From the NCBI GenBank assembly GCA_002691645.1, contig NZIP01000027.1, positions 144,655 to 208,654 of the forward strand: a stretch of 64,000 nt of DNA, given 5' to 3'. This document shows positions 11,501 through 19,209 of the stretch, in pieces. The stretch's first letter is position 1, and every line of letters starts with the position of its first letter. This DNA is from Flavobacteriaceae bacterium (GTDB lineage: Bacteria > Bacteroidota > Bacteroidia > Flavobacteriales > Flavobacteriaceae). The position numbers were made by a program, and so were the translations under genes. The notes beneath the pieces are model-generated. The model worked only from the letters and a program-made list of their open reading frames with translations. It was not told the origin of the DNA and did not search any database.

Positions 11501-11790
11501 TCTTTGAATACAAGAGAGTCTGTTTGAAGATAAAGCGCATCTTGTTGCATGTTCCCGGTAAAATATAGATCTATTTTACCATCGTTGTTAAAGTCGTCAG
11601 CAGCGACCCCTGCACCGTTGTAGAAGTAGAGATAACTCAAAATGTTTAATTCAGGGGTAGACGTGATGGCATTGTTGAAATCAACCCCAGATATGGAAGA
11701 TTTCAAGTCTTGAAATAACTTTGGCTCAGAAGTTTGGCAACTCGATAAAATCAGTCCAAAGTTCAATAAGAAATACCCTAGTTTTTTCAT
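8551..11790 (-). CDS. FG-GAP/VCBS repeat lipoprotein with ASPIC/UnbV domain (copy 3)
   Basis: The frame is open to an ATG at 11826, but I prefer the ATG at 11790. From there the protein begins MKKLGYFLLNFGLILSSC, a normal lipoprotein signal, whereas the longer form has 12 unlikely residues in front. This gives about 1,079 residues with the same plan as the two downstream genes: FYNGAGVAADDFNNDGKID at the start of the first propeller, ASPIC/UnbV at about 508-593 (GIGAKVWVFHEG, FGLGESPTIDSIKVVWP) and a second blade set. TDWSW is present. It is the first gene after the terminator that follows susD, and likely leads the five-gene coupled unit. Ligand unknown. Confidence 0.88.
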   Translation of the reverse strand: MKKLGYFLLNFGLILSSCQTSEPKLFQDLKSSISGVDFNNAITSTPELNILSYLYFYNGAGVAADDFNNDGKIDLYFTGNMQQDALYLQTDSLVFKDVLPHSQIDNATGWTTGVSVIDINQDGLKDIYISKASGFKALNGHNLLYVNQGNSERGIPQFKEMSKPYKLDFEGLSTQAYFFDFDQDNDLDLFLLNHSVYPNRNYSNGEQRQSFDRLAGDRFYENQDGTYVDISSKVELFQGVSGYGLSASISDLNADGYPDIYVGNDFFENDYLYINQGGTHFKEINHEQAEKLGHTTHFSMGSLISDLNNDSKPDILSLDMLPKDLLDYKNSGQEYPYPIYTQNLKRGYSPQFMQNTFHLNLGSLEFSEIAQLSGMAATDWSWSVLDADFDLDGYKDLFISNGIIGATNDLDYINFISNDQIQHQLDEGMNQQDLELIKKIPAKKKANYLFKNLDGLSLENTQNTWFDFKPSFAHGAVVADLNADGAPDLIVSNNSETAQILINQSKAHHSLEVTFDGPKGNLNGIGAKVWVFHEGRSQFRENFPHKSYLSSQPTSLLFGLGESPTIDSIKVVWPDQKTQTLTHQDKGKLKLSYKEAKSNHKPSLNQKLDDSSIVDFTHRENVVLDFNREPLLPFALSLEGPEIIVADYNNDGLQDFFITGAKSQASALFTQLKGGSFSKDQQRFEAHALNEDTAAAFADLNADGRLDLVVGSAGYEFNSGEAVQLRAYLQNKQQQFIYTPELLSSFEVEASKIVAADINNDGLVDLSITSSATAMNFGTATKHFLLKNTGVSFEPFPSHFTSEIDKISSITDHAWIDIDANNTLDFISVGLFEAPQVLLNEGDKLKNCEQCIPSKLNGLWNTLYVSDLDDDGKLDVLLGNWGANSILKASAEEPLTLYLNDFDNNGKTDALLTYYFEHKETLFSQKDEIIKQIPLLNKNRLSYDAFAKTALKDLLGTELQNAVQRQVHTLYSGVLKQGEESKFQWVPFDKMGQIGPIFAIEKWNEDELFLGGNHTEINTLMARQDAIRGLFYNTKTHSISQRPLYHGALRSAKRTIIDEKPYLLLGINNKALKTISVLE

Positions 11791-11813
11791 TTCAAAATTG
11801 GTAGTGCAAATTA

Positions 11814-11822
11814 CAAACAATA
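11814..11822 (-). promoter_or_regulatory. Possible -7 box for the ASPIC/haloperoxidase unit
   Basis: Read on the minus strand this is TATTGTTTG, one base longer than the Bacteroidota -7 consensus TAnnTTTG, about 24 bases before the preferred ATG of the first ASPIC gene. I see no well-spaced TTG -33 element. Weak evidence, but it would explain expression of the five genes beyond the susD terminator. Confidence 0.22.
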
Positions 11823-11860
11823 GCAAATGAGCGCAACAGCTATCACTTGTAATAAAACAA

Positions 11861-11886
11861 AAAAGCCTCTCAAAAGAGAGGCTTTT
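11861..11886 (-). terminator. Intrinsic terminator/attenuator between susD and the ASPIC genes
   Basis: A perfect 11-base inverted repeat (AAAAGCCTCTC / GAGAGGCTTTT) with a four-A loop, 20 bases past the susD stop. The minus-strand transcript ends in a U-run. It probably ends or reduces susCD transcription, so the downstream genes would receive less readthrough or need their own promoter. Confidence 0.8.
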
Positions 11887-11905
11887 GTTGACTTATAATA
11901 AGTTA

Positions 11906-13564
11906 TTAGTAGCCAGGATTCTGAGTTAAATTTGGATTTAACGCAAGCTGGGCTAAAGGAATTGGAAATAAATTCCATTTAGAGTCTCCAACTGACGCTG
12001 AAGCCTTTAATTCCCATCCTCTTGTGTACTGTCCAAAACGAATCATGTCTGTTCTACGAACAAATTCTCCGTATAGTTCTCTACCTCTTTCGTCTAACAA
12101 GTCTTGGTCAGAAATTGAGCCTAAGGCTTGAGCACCTCTGATTGCTCTTAACTCATTAACCATTGTAAGAGCTTGTCCTGAGTTACCACTTCTGTGTAAT
12201 GCTTCAGCTTTCATTAAATGTGCGTCAGCATAACGGAAAGCGATTTTATGATTAGTAAATGCCCCGTAAGTAGGATTGTATTTGATCACACGTATACCAG
12301 TTTCTTCTGGGTTATTGATTAACTCAGGAGAAGAATTGTTACCATTAGCATCAAAGTTATCCGATTGTCCGAAACCTCTAGTGAAGTTAAGCGGTTTACC
12401 TTGTCTTTGCTGAAGGGGTGTACCGTCATAATCGAACTGTTGTCCGATTAAGAAACCGTTACCGATGTTTGAACCATCAGCGTAACCGTCACCATTTCCG
12501 TCAGATCCACCAGGAACATCTTCGACAAGTTTTCCTCCAGAAGGAACTCCTCCTCTTCTTTCTTCCTGTCCATCAACAGCCATTCCCGTTTCGTCAACGT
12601 TGTTACTGAAAGGATCTCCTTCAAATAAATCGTAGTATTCAGCCAAAGTAGAGAATCCATTCCATCCTCCACCTGCCATTTCAGGGGCCATGTTGTAGTG
12701 CATACCATTCCAAATGTTATTACCTACAGATGCAGGAACCCACCAGATTGTTTCAGAATCTTCAGTATCTCTAAAAATATCAAAATATCCAGCTTGCAGT
12801 GCATGGCTTCCACCGATAGCGTCTACAAGACTGATAACTGCAGCCATATCAGATGCATCAGCAGCACCAGCATTAGTAAAGATATGCTTGTTTAGCATTA
12901 ATCTTGCTTTCAAGAACTGAGCAGCTTCTTTAGTAGCTTTTTCTCTTGAAGCGAAGTCAGAAGCAGCTGGTAATCCTGAGATTGCAGCGTCGAGGTCTCC
13001 AGCGATAAACGCTACAGCATCAGCTCCTGTTAAAACTTCTGGAAAAGCAGCTAATGCCAATGACACATCTCTAACAGGAACTTGTCCATATAGATCAAGT
13101 GTTGTCATCATAGACCAAGCACGTAAGAAATGTGCTTCTGCCTTTTGTGTTGATGAAGCATTAGATTGAGGATCAATCACTTCAGACATAACGAGCTGAA
13201 GTCCGTTAACATTACCCCAAACATTACCTACGAATGCTTGTGTAGCATTCCATTCGTGTTGGTGAAGCTGTCTCCAAAGACCGTTGTCTCCCCAGTCAGA
13301 TCCTCTTGTTGGTATCAAGTATGAATCTGCTGTTACTTCTTGTAAAGCGTAATAATTGGCCTGATCTGTATAAAGGCCATTAATTGTTCCGTACCCAGAG
13401 TTTAGGGCACCTTCAACATCTGCCACTCCGACAAATGTTGATCCATTCGCGTCAGCTGGAGTAATTACAGAATCTGTTTCTGTAACTTCTAAATCAGTAC
13501 ATGAAACGGCCACAAAGGCTGCTGCTGACAATGATAAAAATAAATTTAAACGATTAGTTCTCAT
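11906..13564 (-). CDS. SusD/RagB-family outer-membrane glycan-binding lipoprotein
   Basis: 552 residues with a signal ending in AVSC (Cys22). It has SusD-family landmarks: the N-terminal TPR-like helices (HFLRAWSMMTTLDLYGQVPV) and the C-terminal LLDERGRELYGEFVRRTDMIRFGQYT region that is conserved in RagB/SusD proteins. SusD proteins cap the SusC transporter and hold oligomeric ligands at the surface. The gene lies 18 bases after susC, the standard pair order, and is followed by a strong terminator. No SusE or SusF homologue follows, so the glycan cannot be inferred from companions. Flavobacterial homologues handle many glycans and peptides; I do not assign a substrate. Confidence 0.95.
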   Translation of the reverse strand: MRTNRLNLFLSLSAAAFVAVSCTDLEVTETDSVITPADANGSTFVGVADVEGALNSGYGTINGLYTDQANYYALQEVTADSYLIPTRGSDWGDNGLWRQLHQHEWNATQAFVGNVWGNVNGLQLVMSEVIDPQSNASSTQKAEAHFLRAWSMMTTLDLYGQVPVRDVSLALAAFPEVLTGADAVAFIAGDLDAAISGLPAASDFASREKATKEAAQFLKARLMLNKHIFTNAGAADASDMAAVISLVDAIGGSHALQAGYFDIFRDTEDSETIWWVPASVGNNIWNGMHYNMAPEMAGGGWNGFSTLAEYYDLFEGDPFSNNVDETGMAVDGQEERRGGVPSGGKLVEDVPGGSDGNGDGYADGSNIGNGFLIGQQFDYDGTPLQQRQGKPLNFTRGFGQSDNFDANGNNSSPELINNPEETGIRVIKYNPTYGAFTNHKIAFRYADAHLMKAEALHRSGNSGQALTMVNELRAIRGAQALGSISDQDLLDERGRELYGEFVRRTDMIRFGQYTRGWELKASASVGDSKWNLFPIPLAQLALNPNLTQNPGY

Positions 13565-13582
13565 ATTAATTTTTTTGTTTGT

Positions 13583-16500
13583 TTAGAAACGTGCATTAAT
13601 ACCGAATGTAATTGTACGAGGTCTTGGGAATGAGTTGTAGTCAATTCCACTTGTTGGAACTCCACTACCTAAATCACCCGTTGCCGCCGATACTTCAGGA
13701 TCAACACCACTGTAATCAGTGAATAACAATAAATTTTGTCCAGTAAGAGATAATCTTAAGTTGTCTAAGACACCATCACCACTTAAAGGAACATTATATC
13801 CGATAGATGCATTTTGCCATCTGATAAAGTCACCTTTCTCAAGGAATCTTGTAGATACGGCTAACGAAGATCCAACAGCCTCAGGCTCATCGAATACATT
13901 AGTCGTTACATTTCTAGACGTAACAATGTTTGCTTTTGTAAAGTAAGCATTAGCTGTACCGTTGTATACATAGAATCCAAATTGACCTGTGAAATAAGAA
14001 CTGAAGTCCCAGTTTTTATAAGTCATATTTAATGAAAGACCTGCGTTAACATCTGGTAATGCATTGGCATCAACATATTTCTTATCTGCGTCAGGATCAC
14101 CAACTCCGTTACCATCAACATCAGTATAAGTTGGGAAACCAGCAGAATCAAATCCTGTAAACTCAGCCATGTAGAAAGAGAATAAAGGAACATTGTTTGA
14201 TAGACGCTGTGCATATGCACCGGATAAACCAGGTCCATTTACGGCTCCAGTTTCGAAGTAAATGTTTTCATTCAATCCACTAACTATATTCTCGTTGTAT
14301 GAGATATTGAAGGCAGTAGAGAATGTCATATCCTCAGTGCTAGCCCAAATGTTATTTAAGGCTAATTCCACCCCTTTGTTTTCAATTTCAGCTGGTAAGT
14401 TCAAAATAATACTACCACCGAATGCAGGTGCCGCAGCAGGAAGTCCGATAATTTGATCATCAGTTGTAGACTGATAAACGTCAATACTACCCGAGAATTT
14501 GTCATCATTAAATCCGAAATCGATACCGGCATTATATGAAATAGTAGATTCCCATTTAAGTTCTGGATTAGGATTAGATACTACGTTTACACTAGGACCG
14601 TTAAGGATAAAGTTTACATCGTAGTTATCATTGATTCCAACTCCTCCAAATCGCTCACGTCTCAAGTATAGAGAGTGACCTAAACCTTCTTGGTTACCAG
14701 TTACCCCGGCACCAACTCTAAGCTTTAAAGTAGAGAAAGCATCTCCCATGAAATCTTCTTCAGAAAGTTTCCAAGCTACTGCTCCAGAAGGGAAGTAACC
14801 GTACTGATTCTCTGGTCCAAATCTTGAAGAACCATCAGCTCTCATTGTACCAGTTAGTAAGTATTTATCTGCGATTGATAAGTTAACTCTAGCGAAGTAA
14901 GATTGAATGTCATCAATAACATTAAAACGATCTGCCGCTAAAGCTGCAACTAATCCTGTCTTATCTCCTCTTACTGTCTCGGAGATAAATCTGTTGTCTC
15001 CAGTAGGTAAGATTGAATTAACAACAACGTTGCTTCCTGTAGAAGATGGATCGTATCCAAACTGTTGGAAGTTTTCACCCTGAAGTGAGTTTCTTGTTGT
15101 CTGTGTAGAGTTGATCAGTTGATCTCTCATTTCTGATAAATCGTTAGATGCGAAACCAGCACCTGACGCAAATGTTCCTGACCTAGCAAAACTTTGGAAA
15201 GAATAACCAGCAAGGGCGTCAACATTAATAGACCCGAAAGTCTTGTTGTAGCTTAAAGTAGCTTCAAGAAGTCTGTTTGTAAACTCAATAGCTTGCATGT
15301 TACCTCTTGTTTGTCCTTGGTTTACACCAGCAACAGCAATATCAGTTGCATTAGTGATTGAAGCAGCAAGAGATCTTGATTCATCATAACCAGTGTTTAC
15401 TTTGATTTTAAGACCATCAGCTATTTCGTATTCTAAAGATGCATTTAAAAGTGCTCTTTCAGTATTTGTTAAAGTTTGAGTTCTAGTTAAAAGAACTGCA
15501 GGATTAATTAACGACCCACCTGGAAGGAAGTTCGGATCTGCTGGCCAAGTTGGATTCGCTGAATAAGCTGCACCAATAAGGTCACCACGGAAACCTGCTG
15601 TAGATGATAGAGGAGCTGCCTCGTCATTTACTCTAGATACAGAAGCTTGCACATTTAACGTCAATTTATCATCTAAGTAGCGTTGAGTAGCGTTGATTCT
15701 ACCTGTTATACGTTCAAAACTTGAATTTTTGATGATACCGAATTGCTTACCATATCCCAAGGTAGCTCGGATATAACCGTTACCTAATTGGCTAGAGTAA
15801 GAGATGTTTTGGTTTTGAGAAGCTGCAGTTCTCGAGATGTAGTCAACCCAGTCTGTATTAGATCCAGCGTCAGCTGCTTGAACATCGCCACCAACATTAC
15901 CAACTAAAGCAAGGAATTGATCTCTATCTAAAAGATCAAGACCATTTGCCAAACTTGAAACACTCAAAGTAGAAGAGTACTCAATTGTTGGTTGATTAGC
16001 TGTCTTACCACTTTTCGTTGTAATGATAACAACACCATTCGCACCTCGAGATCCGTAAATCGCAGTTGCAGAAGCATCCTTAAGTATAGAGATACTTTCG
16101 ATGTCGTTAGGGTTGATAAAGTTTAATGGGTTTCTTGCAGAGTTTCCTCCAGTTGCACCTCCAATTGTTGGTACATTACTTTCACCTGACAATGGAACTC
16201 CATCCACTACGTATAGAGGATTGTTGTTCGATCTAATAGAGTTAGAACCACGAATATTTAACGCGATTCCTGCTCCAGGCTCACCACTGTTAGAAGAGAT
16301 TTGAACCCCGGCAACTTTACCTTGGATCAATTGTTCTGGTGATGCGATAGCTCCAACGTTGAAATCATCAGAGGTAACGGCAGCAACTGCACCAGTTGCG
16401 TCTTTAACCGTTGTTGCACCATAACCAATGATTACAACTTCATCAAGAGCTTGTAAGTCTTCTTCAAGAACGACGTTAATTGTCGATCTTCCATTAACGG

Positions 16501-16747
16501 AAACTTCTGCTGTTTTGAAACCGATATAACTTACAACAAGAGTAGCGTCTCCAGAGACGTTGCTTAGGTTGTAATTACCATCAAAATCAGACTGTGTTCC
16601 GTTAGTAGTACCTTTCACTAAAACACTTGCTCCTGGAAGAGGACCATTGGCATCAGATATGGTACCCGATACTGTTTGAGCCTTTGCAGTCGCCATGCCT
16701 AAAACGGCTGCGAAAAGCAAAAGGCCTTTGCGTAACGTAATCTTCAT
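13583..16747 (-). CDS. SusC/RagA-family TonB-dependent outer-membrane transporter
   Basis: 1,054 residues. A cleavable signal (ending near TAKAQ) is followed by a carboxypeptidase-D-like domain (SGTISDANGPLPGASVLVKG), the SusC-type box LDEVVIIGYGA, the plug (VAGVQISSNSGEPG, NPLYVVDGVPL, ILKDASATAIYGSRGANGVV) and a 22-strand-type barrel ending in NARF with terminal Phe, as expected for Bam-dependent insertion. It imports a ligand captured by the adjacent SusD using TonB energy. There is no N-terminal STN/FecR-signalling domain, so anti-sigma control is unlikely. It is divergent from GH65/GH13 genes, which may suggest alpha-glucan oligosaccharides, but the cotranscribed downstream genes are of the ASPIC/haloperoxidase type, so the substrate is uncertain. 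Confidence 0.95.
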   Translation of the reverse strand: MKITLRKGLLLFAAVLGMATAKAQTVSGTISDANGPLPGASVLVKGTTNGTQSDFDGNYNLSNVSGDATLVVSYIGFKTAEVSVNGRSTINVVLEEDLQALDEVVIIGYGATTVKDATGAVAAVTSDDFNVGAIASPEQLIQGKVAGVQISSNSGEPGAGIALNIRGSNSIRSNNNPLYVVDGVPLSGESNVPTIGGATGGNSARNPLNFINPNDIESISILKDASATAIYGSRGANGVVIITTKSGKTANQPTIEYSSTLSVSSLANGLDLLDRDQFLALVGNVGGDVQAADAGSNTDWVDYISRTAASQNQNISYSSQLGNGYIRATLGYGKQFGIIKNSSFERITGRINATQRYLDDKLTLNVQASVSRVNDEAAPLSSTAGFRGDLIGAAYSANPTWPADPNFLPGGSLINPAVLLTRTQTLTNTERALLNASLEYEIADGLKIKVNTGYDESRSLAASITNATDIAVAGVNQGQTRGNMQAIEFTNRLLEATLSYNKTFGSINVDALAGYSFQSFARSGTFASGAGFASNDLSEMRDQLINSTQTTRNSLQGENFQQFGYDPSSTGSNVVVNSILPTGDNRFISETVRGDKTGLVAALAADRFNVIDDIQSYFARVNLSIADKYLLTGTMRADGSSRFGPENQYGYFPSGAVAWKLSEEDFMGDAFSTLKLRVGAGVTGNQEGLGHSLYLRRERFGGVGINDNYDVNFILNGPSVNVVSNPNPELKWESTISYNAGIDFGFNDDKFSGSIDVYQSTTDDQIIGLPAAAPAFGGSIILNLPAEIENKGVELALNNIWASTEDMTFSTAFNISYNENIVSGLNENIYFETGAVNGPGLSGAYAQRLSNNVPLFSFYMAEFTGFDSAGFPTYTDVDGNGVGDPDADKKYVDANALPDVNAGLSLNMTYKNWDFSSYFTGQFGFYVYNGTANAYFTKANIVTSRNVTTNVFDEPEAVGSSLAVSTRFLEKGDFIRWQNASIGYNVPLSGDGVLDNLRLSLTGQNLLLFTDYSGVDPEVSAATGDLGSGVPTSGIDYNSFPRPRTITFGINARF

Positions 16748-16811
16748 AAATGTTAATTTTTAAGTTTAGTTAATGTAAATCTGGCTAAAAGTATTAAAAA
16801 ATTTAAAAGGG

Positions 16812-16819
16812 CAAACATA
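16812..16819 (-). promoter_or_regulatory. Candidate -7 promoter box for susC
   Basis: On the minus strand the sequence is TATGTTTG, a perfect match to the Bacteroidota -7 element TAnnTTTG, 65 bases before the susC ATG. This predicts a 5' leader of roughly 55-60 bases. No TTG -33 element at the usual spacing is visible. Confidence 0.45.
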
Positions 16820-16856
16820 AATTGTACATTTTTTACTCTTTTCTTAAGTTTTAGTA

Positions 16857-16864
16857 TATGTTTG
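16857..16864 (+). promoter_or_regulatory. Candidate -7 promoter box for the GH65-GH13 operon
   Basis: TATGTTTG again, now on the plus strand, 41 bases before the GH65 ATG. With the minus-strand copy at 16812-16819 it forms a near-symmetric divergent arrangement in a 158-base intergenic region. The -33 element is not clear. Confidence 0.45.
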
Positions 16865-16905
16865 TGGTTCAAAAAAATCATTCTTAATCTTTTATAAGCC
16901 AATTC

Positions 16906-19209
16906 ATGCATCAGAATTATATTGTAGCCGATCCTTGGAGTATCGTAGAAGAGGGCTTTGTTCCTGAACGATTTAAATCATCTGAAAGTTTATTCAGTTT
17001 AGGAAATGGGGCCATGGGTCAACGAGCGAACTTCGAAGAGTTTTACTCGGGACCGAGCTTTCAGGGAAGCTATATAGGAGGTGTGTATTATCCAGATAAA
17101 ACTAAGGTTGGATGGTGGAAAAACGGCTACCCCGAGTATTTTGCTAAGGTGCTTAATGCTCCGAGTTGGATAAGCATAAACTTTTACGTCAATGGTGAAT
17201 TATTTGATCTTAATACCTGCTTGAAGGTAGATAAGTTCAGACGAGAGCTCAATATGAAATCGGGTTATCTATTACGCTGTTTTGAATGTATTACTTGGCA
17301 AGGTATAGCCCTTAAGGTCGAGGCCCTTCGTTTTTTGAGTATGGATGAAACTGAACTTGGAGTGATTTCTTACAGGGTCACAGCTCTTGATCAGTCTGTC
17401 GAACTCAAATTTGAACCTTTCTTAGATTCAGGAATAAAAAATCAAGACAGCAATTGGGACGATGACTTTTGGAAAACTACCGCTGTAAATCACAATCAAG
17501 GGCGATCTTATATCCTTGCACAAACCCACAAAACAGATTTTAAAACCTGTACTTATATGTATAGTGAGCTCAAGGTCGACCAAAATAAATCTCAGTTTGA
17601 ATTAGCAGCAAAAGAAGAAAATTGCATAAAGGTGCAATCCAGTGTCAAACTCGAAAAGGGTCAAACTGCCGAACTTTTTAAATACGGCGGTTATACTACC
17701 TCTCTCAATCACAGCGAAGATGCATTGGTTAAGGCTGCAGACCGTTGCATGGATATTGCAACAGCTAAAGGATTCGATACCTTATTTAAAGAACAAGAAA
17801 AAGCTTGGGATACTATTTGGGCGACAAGTGATATCGTTATAGAAGGAGATGTTAAAGCGCAACAGGGAATACGCTTTAATATTTTTCATTTAAACCAGAC
17901 CTATTCAGGAAAGGATGCCAGACTAAATATCGGACCTAAAGGATTTACAGGTGAAAAATACGGTGGGAGCACTTATTGGGATACTGAAGCCTATTGCCTT
18001 CCATTCTATATGCTGACCAAGAACCAAGAGGTGGCGCGTAATCTTTTGATCTACCGCTATAACCATCTTGATCGCGCTATAGAAAATGCTAAAAAACTCG
18101 GATTTAATTCAGGAGCTGCCTTATACCCTATGGTCACCATGAATGGTGAAGAGTGTCACAACGAATGGGAAATAACATTTGAAGAGATACACAGAAATGG
18201 AGCTATCGCATTTGCCATTTATAATTATGTGAGGTTTACAGGGGACTATGACTACCTCAAAGAGATGGGTATGGAGGTTTTAATCGGAATCGCTCGTTTT
18301 TGGCAACAACGCGTGCATTTCTCTCAAGCTAAGAAAGCTTATGTTATGCTTGGAGTTACAGGTCCAAACGAATACGAAAACAATGTCAATAACAACTGGT
18401 ATACCAATTACATCGCAAAGTGGTGTTTAGAATATACCTTGACTCAACTCCATAAATTACGAGATGGCGCACTTGAAGAATACGATAGAATCAAAGGAAT
18501 TTGCGCCTTAACAGAAATTGAATTGGAACAATGGGGTGAGATTGCTGATCAAATGTACTTTCCTTATAGTGATGAATACCAGATTTATTTGCAACAAGAT
18601 GGATTTTTAGACAAGCAGTTAAGACCAGTTTCGGAATTACAAAGTGACCAACGACCTATCAATCAAAAATGGTCTTGGGATCGAATTCTCAGATCTCCTT
18701 ATATCAAACAAGCCGATGTACTTCAGGGGTTTTATTTCTTTGAAGATCACTTTAGTCTTGGAGAACTTGAAAGACATTATAATTTTTACGAATCCTTTAC
18801 GGTACATGAATCTTCGCTCTCACCTTGCATTCACAGTATTCAGGCCGCCAAACTTGGAAAGATAGATCAGGCCTATGCCTTTTATCTGAGGACCTCTCGA
18901 TTGGATTTGGATGATTACAATAAGGAGGTAGAAGAAGGCTTGCACATCACTTCAATGGCTGGAACTTGGTTGAGTATTATAGAAGGCTTTGGCGGATTGA
19001 GGATGGAGAACGACAAACTCAGTTTGAGACCGCAAATTCCAGAACAATGGGATTCTTATCGTTTTAAAATAAATTTCAGAGGCCGAATTATTTCGGTTTA
19101 TGTCGATGGCAATGGGGTAGAATTACACTTAAAATCTGATATTCCAATGAGTCTTAGAGTTTTTGGCAAGAAAATTGAACTTGCTCCAAACAAGACCATT
19201 AAAGTATGA
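16906..19209 (+). CDS. GH65 family glycoside phosphorylase, maltose phosphorylase-like
   Basis: 767 residues without a signal peptide, so cytoplasmic. It has the GH65 layout: N-terminal beta-sandwich, (alpha/alpha)6 barrel and short C-terminal beta domain. The general acid lies in GPNEYENNVNNNWYTN (E489), and the phosphate-binding motif HESSLSP is at 634-640. The family splits maltose, trehalose or kojibiose with phosphate into beta-glucose 1-phosphate and glucose. Maltose is the likeliest substrate because the next gene, overlapping by 4 bases (ATGA), encodes GH13 enzymes that release maltose. The N-terminus (YIVADPWSIVEEGF) resembles flavobacterial maltose phosphorylases. No beta-phosphoglucomutase gene is present in the window. 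Confidence 0.85.
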   Translation: MHQNYIVADPWSIVEEGFVPERFKSSESLFSLGNGAMGQRANFEEFYSGPSFQGSYIGGVYYPDKTKVGWWKNGYPEYFAKVLNAPSWISINFYVNGELFDLNTCLKVDKFRRELNMKSGYLLRCFECITWQGIALKVEALRFLSMDETELGVISYRVTALDQSVELKFEPFLDSGIKNQDSNWDDDFWKTTAVNHNQGRSYILAQTHKTDFKTCTYMYSELKVDQNKSQFELAAKEENCIKVQSSVKLEKGQTAELFKYGGYTTSLNHSEDALVKAADRCMDIATAKGFDTLFKEQEKAWDTIWATSDIVIEGDVKAQQGIRFNIFHLNQTYSGKDARLNIGPKGFTGEKYGGSTYWDTEAYCLPFYMLTKNQEVARNLLIYRYNHLDRAIENAKKLGFNSGAALYPMVTMNGEECHNEWEITFEEIHRNGAIAFAIYNYVRFTGDYDYLKEMGMEVLIGIARFWQQRVHFSQAKKAYVMLGVTGPNEYENNVNNNWYTNYIAKWCLEYTLTQLHKLRDGALEEYDRIKGICALTEIELEQWGEIADQMYFPYSDEYQIYLQQDGFLDKQLRPVSELQSDQRPINQKWSWDRILRSPYIKQADVLQGFYFFEDHFSLGELERHYNFYESFTVHESSLSPCIHSIQAAKLGKIDQAYAFYLRTSRLDLDDYNKEVEEGLHITSMAGTWLSIIEGFGGLRMENDKLSLRPQIPEQWDSYRFKINFRGRIISVYVDGNGVELHLKSDIPMSLRVFGKKIELAPNKTIKV

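Noticed and set aside
1975..11790. DNA repeat array from the DxDxDG-coding segments
   Set aside because: Repetition is at protein level (propeller blades); the nucleotide sequence is too divergent to be a DNA repeat or CRISPR.
11791..11826. Upstream ATG for the third ASPIC gene
   Set aside because: Adds 12 residues before a textbook lipoprotein signal; the inner ATG at 11790 fits better.
13583..16747. Assigning susC to starch import because of the divergent GH65/GH13 genes
   Set aside because: Divergent position alone does not show substrate, and the genes following susCD are not glycosidases.
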